Shown here piece by piece: positions 51,240-61,900 of a DNA stretch of 64,000 nucleotides. The notes under the pieces are model-generated. The model was given only the letters and a program-made list of their open reading frames with translations. It had not been told where the DNA came from and searched no databases. Each line of letters starts with the position of its first letter. Within the stretch, counting starts at the first letter, position 1. The translations under genes were made by a program, and so were the position numbers. Source of the DNA: Diacronema lutheri (taxonomy: Eukaryota > Haptophyta > Pavlovophyceae > Pavlovales > Pavlovaceae); the NCBI GenBank assembly GCA_019448385.1, contig JAGTXO010000027.1, positions 1 through 64,000 on the forward strand. The letters run 5' to 3'.

Positions 51240-52031
51240 CTACGACGACTCCTCGCCGCGCAGCTGCGCGAGCGTCACGAGGCGCCATTGCCCCGAGCGC
51301 AGCCCAAGCCCCGCAAGGCTGAGCGCGCCCACGCGCTCGCGCCGCAGGCTCTCGACGGCGAGCCCAACGGCCTCGGCCATCCGCCGGATCTGGCGGTGCC
51401 GGCCCTCGTCGAGCGTCAACGTGAGAAGCGCGGGGTCGTCGTCGCAGCGCGCCACGCGCACCGGCCGCAACGGTCGGTCGTCGCCCGGCAGCGCAAAGCC
51501 CGGCGCGGCAAGCGCGCCGATCGCGCCGTCGAGACGTGCGCGCGACCAGCCGGCGGGCACGCGCAGCCGGACGGCATACTCCTTGGTGCAGCCGTGCCGC
51601 GCGTCAAGGATGTGCCGGCACAGCGCGCCGCTCTGCGAGAAGACGAGCAGGCCGCTGCTGTCAGCGTCGAGCCGGCCCGCGACCGCGAGCTTGCGCAGGC
51701 GCGGGAGCGGTGGGACGGGCGTGATGCACGCGGGCGCGCGGTTGGAAGGGACGAGCAGGTCGCGCGCCTGCCGCTGCGCCCACGTTGGCCGGTGGCCCGG
51801 CGCCGAGTGGAAGGAGAGCGGCTTGTGCAGCGCGACGCTCAGCGCGCGCGGCTCATCCGCGCGCGCCGGCAGCAGCGAGACCGACGCGCCTGGCAACACG
51901 CGGCGCGGACTGAGCGTTGCCGCATTGACGCCGTCGACGAGCACATGCCCGCCGGCGATCAGCGCGCTCGCCTCCTTGCGCGAGCACAGCCCGAGCTGCG
52001 CGAGTCGCGCTTCCAGCCGGACGAGCGCCAT
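51240..52031 (-). CDS. RsuA/RluB-family rRNA pseudouridine synthase
   Basis: Single exon of 263 residues. An S4 RNA-binding domain opens the protein (RLEARLAQLGLCSRKEASALI, then GGHVLVDG). The catalytic domain carries the family's motif II as AGRLDADSSGLLVFSQSG with the catalytic Asp, then CTKEYAVRL and DEGRHRQIRRMAEAVGL. This bacterial-type enzyme isomerises a uridine in rRNA and in algae usually acts in an organelle. No targeting peptide is apparent from ATG 52031, since the S4 domain begins at once. Either a 5' exon is missing or the signal is internal. Confidence 0.93.
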   Translation of the reverse strand: MALVRLEARLAQLGLCSRKEASALIAGGHVLVDGVNAATLSPRRVLPGASVSLLPARADEPRALSVALHKPLSFHSAPGHRPTWAQRQARDLLVPSNRAPACITPVPPLPRLRKLAVAGRLDADSSGLLVFSQSGALCRHILDARHGCTKEYAVRLRVPAGWSRARLDGAIGALAAPGFALPGDDRPLRPVRVARCDDDPALLTLTLDEGRHRQIRRMAEAVGLAVESLRRERVGALSLAGLGLRSGQWRLVTLAQLRGEESS

Positions 52032-52182
52032 GTGTCACGTCAGTACTCACATGGGGGTTGACCCACTTGGTTTGAACAGTACTATTGTACTAACGGCGCT
52101 TACGTCAGGACAGCGGGGTCAGCACCAGCTGCGGGGGGATTGAGTAGCCACCAATGTCGTCGAACTTGTCAGGTGCAGCTGG

Positions 52183-52804
52183 TCAGGTGTCATCAGCCGG
52201 TGCGCCCGCCGCCGTTCGCGACCGCTCGTACGCCGCGACAACTTCCGCCGGCGCCTGCACGAGCTCGATCAAGACGCCGCAGCCAGAACGCGGCTGGGAG
52301 TCGCTGCCCTTTGGGTGAATGAACGCGACGTCGTGGCCGGCGGCGCCCGCGCGCACGCCACCGGGGGCGAAGCGCACGCCCTGCGCTTCGAGCGCCGCGA
52401 CTGCTTCGCGCAGCGGGTCGACCCACAGTCCGATGTGATTTAGCGGCGGCGAGTGCACCTTTGGCGCCTTGGCCGCGTCGATCGGCTGCATCAAATCGAG
52501 CTCGACGGCGAGAGGGCCGTGCCCGAGCCGCAGGATCTCCTCGTCGACGTTCTCGCGCTCTGAGCGGAACCTGCCCATGCACGGCACGCCGAGGAGCCCT
52601 TCGCGAGGGCAATACGGCGCGCGGCCCACATTGGCCCACGCGCGCGCAGTCGCAGCCATGACGGGCGCGGGTGCCTGGCCGCGCACCTTCCCAGAGGCCC
52701 TTGAGCTCCGCCTTGTCCAGGCCGCCAATCGCCACCTGCTGCAAGCCCAGCACACGAAAGCGCGGCCGCGCGTCCGATTGCAAAAAGCGGCCAAAACGTA
52801 GCAT
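52183..52804 (-). CDS. VOC-superfamily protein, glyoxalase/methylmalonyl-CoA-epimerase-like
   Basis: Exon 1 is 52804-52687 and exon 2 is 52598-52183, joined by an 88-bp intron (GTGCGC to GCGAAG), giving 177 residues. After a short Arg-bearing leader ([16 protein letters not shown]) the first VOC half starts with [19 protein letters not shown]. The splice recreates LWEGLLGV and then [17 protein letters not shown]. The second half has [27 protein letters not shown] and [10 protein letters not shown]; the His and Glu are the usual metal ligands. The closest pattern is methylmalonyl-CoA epimerase or a glyoxalase-like protein; substrate cannot be decided. The leader could be mitochondrial. Confidence 0.85.
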
Positions 52805-52971
52805 CGCGCGCGTCCTGTCCGGCTTCCTGCGGCGGGAGGAGGTGTGGCGCTCGCTCGTCGCACCGGAGCAGAGGAACGGCAATCCTCCTTCCGCCCTCCC
52901 CGTTTTTGATTAACCCGGCTGGTCGCTATTTTGCAACCGAATCCCAATGGCAAAAGGGGCAGGTGGGAAGC
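52805..52971. promoter_or_regulatory. 167-bp divergent intergenic region
   Basis: This separates the start codons of the minus-strand VOC gene and the plus-strand SPPP-repeat gene. It is AT-richer around 52885-52945 (TTTTTGATTAACCC, GCTATTTTGCAACC) than the coding sequence on both sides. It probably holds both promoters. Confidence 0.5.
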
Positions 52972-55900
52972 ATGCCTGACGAGCACCGAGCGCACCTGGG
53001 TGTGCCTGGAGTCACCCGAAGCACAGCGCTTGGGTCCAAGTCGCGGCTGAGCGCAAGTACAAGTGCGCAATCGCGCGCACGCGCGGCGAGCCGCGCGACC
53101 TCGCGCCAGCTTAAGCCAAGGCTCGTCGCAGGCGCGTATCTGCTTGCAGCGCTATTCGCGCAGCCCGCGCTGGCGCCAACGCCATACACCCCGCCGAAGC
53201 CGCCCCCGTCGCCACCGCCCCCAAGCTCGCCACCTATCCCACCGCCCAGCCCGCCGCCCAGCCCGCCACCGTCTCCGTCACCGAGTCCGCCGCCGAGCCC
53301 ACCGCCAAGACCGCCGCCGTCACCGCCACCGAGCCCACCGCCAAGACCGCCGCCCAGCCCACCGCCCAGCCTGCCGCCCAGCCCACCGCCCGGCCCGCCG
53401 CCGAGCCCGCCGCCGAGCCCGCCGCCGAGCCCGCCGCCGAGCCCGCCGCCAAGCCCGCCGCCCAGCCCGCCGCCCAGCCCGCCGCCCAGCCCGCCGCCCA
53501 GCCTGCCGCCCAGCCCACCGCCCAACCCGCCGCCGAGCCCGCCGCCCAGCCCGCCGCCCAGTCCGCCTCCCAGCCCACCGCCGAGTCCGCCGCCCAGCCC
53601 ACCGCCAAGCCCGCCGCCCAGTCCGCCGCCAAGCCCGCCGCCGAGTCCACCGCCAAGCCCGCCTCCCAGCCCGCCGCCCAGCCCACCGCCTTCTCCGCCG
53701 CCGAGCCCGCCGCCGAGCCCACCGCCCAGCCCACCGCCCAGCCCACCGCCCAGCCCGCCGCCCAGCCCGCCTCCAAGCCCGCCGCCAAGCCCACCACCGA
53801 GCCCGCCGCCAAGCCCGCCGCCAAGCCCGCCGCCTAGCCCGCCACCGAGCCCGCCACCGAGCCCGCCTCCCAGCCCGCCGCCCAGCCCGCCGCCCAGCCC
53901 GCCGCCCAGCCCGCCGCCAAGCCCGCCGCCCAGCCCGCCGCCAAGCCCGCCGCCAAGCCCGCCGCCGAGCCCACCGCCACGCCCACCGCCCAGCCCACCG
54001 CCCAGCCCGCCGCCCAGCCCGCCTCCAAGCCCGCCGCCCAGCCCGCCTCCAAGCCCGCCGCCAAGCCCGCCGCCCAGCCCGCCGCCCAGCCCACCTCCCA
54101 GCCCGCCGCCTAGCCCGCCGCCCAGCCCACCGCCCAGCCCGCCTCCCAGCCCGCCTCCCAGCCCGCCTCCCAGCCCGCCGCCCAGCCCGCCGCCCAGCCC
54201 GCCGCCCAGCCCGCCGCCTAGCCCGCCGCCCAGCCCACCGCCTAGCCCACCACCGAGCCCGCCGCCGAGCCCGCCGCCCAGCCCGCCGCCTATCCCGCCG
54301 CCCAGCCCGCCGCCAAGCCCACCACCGAGCCCGCCGCCCAGCCCGCCGCCAAGCCAGCCGCCAAGCCCACCACCGAGCCCGCCGCCCAGCCCGCCTCCCA
54401 GCCCACCACCGAGCCCACCGCCAAGCCCGCCGCCAAGCCCGCCGCCCAGCCCACCGCCTTCTCCGCCGCCAAGCCCACCGCCCAGCCCGCCACCGAGTCC
54501 ACCGCCCAGCCCGCCACCGAGCCCGCCGCCCAGCCCGCCACCAAACCCGCCGCCAAGCCCGCCGCCCAGCCCGCCTCCAAGCCCGCCGCCGAGCCCGCCG
54601 CCCAGCCCACCGCCTTCTCCGCCGCCCAGCCCGCCACCTAGCCCGCCACCAAGCCCGCCGCCAAGTCCGCCGCCGTCTCCGCCGCCAAGCCCGCCGCCAA
54701 GCCCGCCGCCCAGCCCGCCGCCGAGCGCGCCGCCAAGCCCGCCGCCAAGCCCGCCTCCAAGCCCGCCGCCGAGCCCGCCGCCCAGCCCACCGCCTTTCCC
54801 GCCGCCCAGCCCGCCGCCTAGCCCGCCACCAAGCCCGCCGCCAAGCCCGCCGCCAAGCCCTCCGCCAAGCCCTCCACCAAGCCCTCCGCCGAGCCCACCG
54901 CCGAGCCCGCCGCCCAGCCCACCGCCTTTCCCGCCGCCCAGCCCGCCGCCTAGCCCGCCACCAAGCCCGCCGCCAAGCCCGCCGCCAAGCCCGCCGCCAA
55001 GCCCGCCGCCAAGCCCGCCGCCAAGCCCTCCGCCAAGCCCTCCCCCGAGCCCACCGTCGAGCCCACCGCCCGGCCCGCCTCCAAGCCCGCCGCCTAGCCC
55101 GCCACCAAGCCCGCCTCCAAGCCCGCCGCCCAGTCCACCGCCTAGCCCGCCGCCAAGCCCGCCGCCAAGCCCGCCGCCAAGCCCGCCGCCCAGCCCGCCG
55201 CCCAGCCCACCTCCGAGCCCGCCGCCCAGCCCGCCACCGAGCCCGCCGCCCAGCCCGCCGCCCAGCCCGCCGCCCAGCCCGCCACCCAGCCCGCCTCCAA
55301 GCCCGCCGCCCAGCCCGCCGCCCAGCCCACCGCCTTCTCCGCCGCCCAGCCCGCCGCCCAGCCCGCCTCCAAGCCCGCCGCCGAGCCCGCCGCCCAGCCC
55401 ACCGCCTTCTCCGCCGCCCAGCCCGCCGCCTAGCCCGCCACCAAGCCCGCCGCCAAGCCCGCCGCCAAGCCCTCCGCCAAGCCCTCCACCAAGCCCTCCG
55501 CCGAGCCCACCGCCGAGCCCGCCGCCCAGCCCGCCTCCAAGCCCGCCGCCAAGCCCACCACCGAGCCCGCCGCCAAGCCCGCCTCCAAGCCCGCCGCCAA
55601 GCCCACCACCGAGCCCGCCGCCAAGCCCGCCGCCGAGCCCACCGCCGAGTCCGCCGCCGAGCCCACCACCGAGCCCGCCGCCCAGCCCGCCGCCCAGCCC
55701 GCCGCCCAGCCCGCCGCCCAGCCCGCCTCCCAGCCCGCCGCCAAGCCCGCCGCCCAGCCCGCCGCCCAGCCCGCCGCCGTCTCCGCCGCCCAGCCCGCCT
55801 CCAAGCCCGCCGCCCAGCCCGCCGCCCAGCCCACCGCCTTCTCCGCCGCCAAGCCCACCGCCCAGCCCGCCGCCGAGTCCACCGCCCAGCCCACCGCCGA

Positions 55901-58900
55901 GCCCGCCGCCCAGCCCGCCTCCAAGCCCGCCGCCAAGCCCACCACCGAGCCCGCCGCCAAGCCCGCCGCCGAGCCCACCGCCGAGTCCGCCGCCGAGCCC
56001 ACCACCGAGCCCGCCGCCCAGCCCGCCGCCCAGCCCGCCGCCCAGCCCGCCGCCCAGCCCGCCACCCAGCCCGCCGCCAAGCCCGCCGCCCAGCCCGCCT
56101 CCCAGCCCGCCGCCGTGTCCGCCGCCCAGTCCACCACCCAGCCCGCCGCCATCTCCGCCGCCTAGCCCGCCTCCAAGCCCGCCGCCCAGCCCGCCGCCCA
56201 GCCCACCGCCTTCTCCGCCGCCAAGCCCACCGCCCAGCCCGCCGCCGAGTCCACCGCCCAGCCCGCCTCCAAGCCCGCCGCCAAGCCCACCACCGAGCCC
56301 GCCGCCAAGCCCGCCGCCAAGTCCGCCGCCCAGCCCGCCACCGAGCCCACCGCCGAGCCCACCGCCAAGCCCACCACCGAACCCACCGCCAAGCCCGCCG
56401 CCCAGCCCACCGCCGAGCCCGCCGCCCAGCCCGCCGCCCAGCCCGCCGCCCAGCCCGCCGCCCAGCCCGCCGCCCAGCCCGCCGCCCAGCCCGCCTCCCA
56501 GCCCGCCGCCCAGCCCGCCGCCCAGCCCGCCGCCGTCTCCGCCGCCCAGCCCGCCTCCAAGCCCGCCGCCCAGCCCGCCGCCCAGCCCACCGCCTTCTCC
56601 GCCGCCAAGCCCACCGCCCAGTTCGCCGCCGAGTCCACCGCCCAGCCCACCTCCCAGCCCGCCGCCCAGCCCGCCACCAAGCCCGCCGCCAAGTCCGCCG
56701 CCCAGCCCGCCACCGAGCCCACCGCCGAGCCCACCGCCAAGCCCACCACCGAGCCCACCGCCAAGCCCGCCACCGAACCCACCGCCAAGCCCGCCGCCGA
56801 GCCCACCGCCGAGCCCGCCGCCCAGCCCGCCGCCCAGCCCGCCGCCCAGCCCGCCGCCCAGCCCGCCGCCCAGCCCGCCGCCCAGCCCGCCTCCCAGCCC
56901 GCCGCCCAGCCCGCCGCCCAGCCCGCCGCCCAGCCCGCCGCCGTCTCCGCCGCCCAGCCCGCCTCCAAGCCCGCCGCCCAGCCCGCCGCCGAGTCCACCG
57001 CCCAGCCCGCCTCCAAGCCCGCCGCCAAGCCCACCACCGAGCCCGCCGCCAAGCCCGCCGCCAAGTCCGCCGCCCAGCCCGCCACCAAGCCCACCGCCGA
57101 GCCCACCGCCAAGCCCACCACCGAACCCACCGCCAAGCCCGCCGCCGAGCCCACCGCCGAGCCCGCCGCCCAGCCCGCCGCCCAGCCCGCCGCCCAGCCC
57201 GCCGCCCAGCCCGCCGCCCAGCCCGCCGCCCAGCCCGCCTCCCAGCCCGCCGCCCAGCCCGCCGCCCAGCCCGCCGCCCAGCCCGCCGCCGTCTCCGCCG
57301 CCCAGCCCGCCTCCAAGCCCGCCGCCCAGCCCGCCGCCCAGCCCACCGCCTTCTCCGCCGCCAAGCCCACCGCCCAGCCCGCCGCCGAGTCCACCGCCCA
57401 GCCCACCTCCCAGCCCGCCGCCCAGCCCGCCACCAAGCCCGCCGCCAAGTCCGCCGCCAAGCCCGCCACCGAGCCCACCGCCGAGCCCACCGCCAAGCCC
57501 ACCACCGAGCCCACCGCCAAGCCCGCCGCCGAGCCCACCGCCGAGCCCGCCGCCCAGCCCGCCGCCCAGCCCGCCGCCCAGCCCGCCGCCCAGCCCGCCG
57601 CCAAGCCCGCCGCCCAGCCCGCCTCCCAGCCCGCCGCCCAGCCCGCCGCCCAGCCCGCCGCCCAGCCCGCCGCCCAGCCCGCCGCCAAGCCCGCCGCCCA
57701 GCCCGCCTCCCAGCCCGCCGCCCAGCCCGCCGCCCAACCCGCCGCCAAGCCCGCCGCCCAGCCCGCCGCCCAGCCCGCCGCCAAGCCCGCCGCCCAGCCC
57801 GCCTCCAAGCCCGCCGCCCAGCCCGCCGCCAAGCCCACCGCCTTTTCCGCCGCCAAGCCCACCGCCCAGCCCGCCGCCGAGTCCACCGCCCAGCCCACCT
57901 CCCAGCCCGCCGCCCAGCCCGCCACCAAGCCCGCCGCCAAGTCCGCCGCCCAGCCCGCCACCGAGCCCACCGCCAAGCCCACCACCGAGCCCACCGCCAA
58001 GCCCGCCTCCCAGTCCGCCGCCGAGCCCGCCGCCAAGCCCGCCGCCCAGCCCGCCGCCCAGCCCGCCGCCCAGCCCGCCGCCCAGCCCGCCTCCCAGCCC
58101 GCCGCCGAGCCCGCCGCCGTCTCCGCCGCCCAGTCCACCTCCCAGCCCGCCTCCCAGCCCGCCGCCGAGCCCGCCGCCATCTCCGCCGCCCAGCCCACCT
58201 CCAAGCCCGCCGCCGAGCCCGCCGCCCAGCCCACCGCCTTCTCCACCGCCAAGCCCACCGCCCAGCCCGCCGCCGAGTCCACCGCCCAGCCCACCTCCCA
58301 GCCCGCCGCCTAGCCCGCCGCCCAGCCCGCCGCCAAGTCCGCCGCCCAGCCCGCCGCCCAGCCCACCGCCGAGCCCACCGCCAAGCCCGCCGCCAAGCCC
58401 GCCGCCCAGCCCGCCGCCCAGCCCGCCGCCCAGCCCGCCACCGAGCCCGCCGCCCAGCCCGCCACCCAGCCCGCCGCCCAGCCCGCCGCCTAGCCCGCCG
58501 CCCAGCCTGCCACCGAGCCCGCCGCCCAGCCCGCCACCAAGCCCGCCGCCAAGTCCGCCGCCAAGCCCGCCGCCAAGCCCTCCGCCGAGCCCACCGCCGA
58601 GCCCGCCACCCAGCCCGCCTCCAAGCCCGCCGCCAAGCCCACCACCGAGCCCACCGCCAAGCCCGCCACCGAGCCCGCCGCCAAGCCCGCCGCCTAGCCC
58701 GCCACCAAGCCCGCCGCCCAGCCCGCCGCCAAGCCCTCCGCCGAGCCCACCGCCGAGCCCGCCGCCCAGCCCGCCTCCAAGCCCGCCGCCGAGCCCGCCG
58801 CCCAGCCCACCGCCTTCTCCGCCGCCAAGCCCACCGCCCAGCCCGCCGCCGAGTCCACCGCCCAGCCCACCTCCCAGCCCGCCGCCCAGCCCGCCACCAA

Positions 58901-61900
58901 GCCCGCCGCCAAGTCCGCCGCCCAGCCCGCCACCGAGCCCACCGCCGAGCCCACCGCCCAGCCCGCCGCCCAGCCCGCCTCCAAGCCCTCCACCGAGCCC
59001 GCCGCCCAGCCCGCCGCCCAGCCCGCCGCCCAGCCCGCCGCCCAGCCCGCCGCCCAGCCCGCCGCCCAGCCCGCCGCCCAGCCCGCCGCCCAGCCCGCCG
59101 CCCAGCCCGCCTCCCAGCCCGCCGCCCAGCCCGCCGCCCAGCCCGCCGCCCAGCCCGCCGCCGTCTCCGCCGCCCAGCCCGCCTCCAAGCCCGCCGCCCA
59201 GCCCGCCGCCGAGTCCACCGCCCAGCCCGCCTCCAAGCCCGCCGCCAAGCCCACCACCGAGCCCGCCGCCAAGCCCGCCGCCAAGTCCGCCGCCCAGCTC
59301 GCCACCAAGCCCACCGCCGAGCCCACCGCCAAGCCCACCACCGAACCCACCGCCAAGCCCGCCGCCGAGCCCACCGCCGAGCCCGCCGCCCAGCCCGCCG
59401 CCCAGCCCGCCGCCCAGCCCGCCGCCCAGCCCGCCGCCCAGCCCGCCGCCCAGCCCGCCTCCCAGCCCGCCGCCAAGCCCGCCGCCCAGCCCGCCGCCCA
59501 GCCCGCCGCCGTCTCCGCCGCCCAGCCCGCCTCCAAGCCCGCCGCCCAGCCCGCCGCCCAGCCCACCGCCTTCTCCGCCGCCAAGCCCACCGCCCAGCCC
59601 GCCGCCGAGTCCACCGCCCAGCCCACCTCCCAGCCCGCCGCCCAGCCCGCCACCAAGCCCGCCGCCAAGTCCGCCGCCAAGCCCGCCACCGAGCCCACCG
59701 CCGAGCCCACCGCCAAGCCCACCACCGAGCCCACCGCCAAGCCCGCCGCCGAGCCCACCGCCGAGCCCGCCGCCCAGCCCGCCGCCCAGCCCGCCGCCCA
59801 GCCCGCCGCCCAGCCCGCCGCCAAGCCCGCCGCCCAGCCCGCCTCCCAGCCCGCCGCCCAGCCCGCCGCCCAGCCCGCCGCCCAGCCCGCCGCCCAGCCC
59901 GCCGCCAAGCCCGCCGCCCAGCCCGCCTCCCAGCCCGCCGCCCAGCCCGCCGCCAAACCCGCCGCCAAGCCCGCCGCCCAGCCCGCCGCCCAGCCCGCCG
60001 CCAAGCCCGCCGCCCAGCCCGCCTCCAAGCCCGCCGCCCAGCCCGCCGCCAAGCCCACCGCCTTTTCCGCCGCCAAGCCCACCGCCCAGCCCGCCGCCGA
60101 GTCCACCGCCCAGCCCACCTCCCAGCCCGCCGCCCAGCCCGCCACCAAGCCCGCCGCCAAGTCCGCCGCCCAGCCCGCCACCGAGCCCACCGCCAAGCCC
60201 ACCACCGAGCCCACCGCCAAGCCCGCCTCCCAGTCCGCCGCCGAGCCCGCCGCCAAGCCAGCCGCCCAGCCCGCCGCCCAGCCCGCCGCCCAGCCCGCCG
60301 CCCAGCCCGCCTCCCAGCCCGCCGCCGAGCCCGCCGCCGTCTCCGCCGCCCAGTCCACCTCCCAGCCCGCCTCCCAGCCCGCCGCCGAGCCCGCCGCCAT
60401 CTCCGCCGCCCAGCCCACCTCCAAGCCCGCCGCCGAGCCCGCCGCCCAGCCCACCGCCTTCTCCACCGCCAAGCCCACCGCCCAGCCCGCCGCCGAGTCC
60501 ACCGCCCAGCCCACCTCCCAGCCCGCCGCCTAGCCCGCCGCCCAGCCCGCCGCCAAGTCCGCCGCCCAGCCCGCCGCCCAGCCCACCGCCGAGCCCACCG
60601 CCAAGCCCGCCGCCAAGCCCGCCGCCCAGCCCGCCGCCCAGCCCGCCGCCCAGCCCGCCACCCAGCCCGCCGCCCAGCCCGCCGCCTAGCCCGCCGCCCA
60701 GCCCGCCACCGAGCCCGCCGCCCAGCCCGCCACCAAGCCCGCCGCCAAGTCCGCCGCCAAGCCCGCCGCCAAGCCCTCCGCCGAGCCCACCGCCGAGCCC
60801 GCCACCCAGCCCGCCTCCAAGCCCGCCGCCAAGCCCACCACCGAGCCCACCGCCAAGCCCGCCACCGAGCCCGCCGCCAAGCCCGCCGCCTAGCCCGCCA
60901 CCAAGCCCGCCGCCCAGCCCGCCGCCAAGCCCTCCGCCGAGCCCACCGCCGAGCCCGCCGCCCAGCCCGCCTCCAAGCCCGCCGCCGAGCCCGCCGCCCA
61001 GCCCACCGCCTTCTCCGCCGCCAAGCCCACCGCCCAGCCCGCCGCCGAGTCCACCGCCCAGCCCACCTCCCAGCCCGCCGCCCAGCCCGCCACCAAGCCC
61101 GCCGCCAAGTCCGCCGCCCAGCCCGCCACCGAGCCCACCGCCGAGCCCACCGCCCAGCCCGCCGCCCAGCCCGCCTCCAAGCCCTCCACCGAGCCCGCCG
61201 CCCAGCCCGCCGCCCAGCCCGCCGCCCAGCCCGCCGCCCAGCCCGCCGCCCAGCCCGCCGCCAAGCCCGCCGCCCAGCCCGCCTCCCAGCCCGCCGCCGT
61301 CTCCGCCGCCCAGTCCACCTCCCAGCCCGCCGCCGAGCCCGCCGCCAAGCCCACCGCCGAGCCCGCCACCCAGCCCGCCGCCGTCTCCGCCGCCCAGCCC
61401 GCCGCCAAGCCCGCCGCCAAGCCCGCCGCCCAGTCCACCGCCAAGCCCGCCGCCATCTCCGCCGCCCAGCCCGCCGCCAAGCCCGCCGCCCAGCCCACCG
61501 CCGAGCCCTCCGCCATCTCCGCCGCCCAGCCCACCTCCAAGCCCGCCGCCGAGCCCGCCGCCCAGCCCGCCGCCCAGCCCGCCGCCAAGCCCTCCGCCGA
61601 GCCCACCGCCGAGCCCGCCGCCCAGCCCGCCTCCAAGCCCGCCGCCGAGCCCGCCGCCCAGCCCACCGCCTTCTCCGCCGCCAAGCCCACCGCCCAGCCC
61701 GCCGCCGAGTCCACCGCCCAGCCCACCTCCCAGCCCGCCGCCCAGCCCGCCACCAAGCCCGCCGCCAAGTCCGCCGCCCAGCCCGCCACCGAGCCCACCG
61801 CCGAGCCCACCGCCCAGCCCGCCGCCCAGCCCGCCGCCCAGCCCGCCTCCAAGCCCTCCACCGAGCCCGCCGCCCAGCCCGCCGCCCAGCCCGCCGCCCA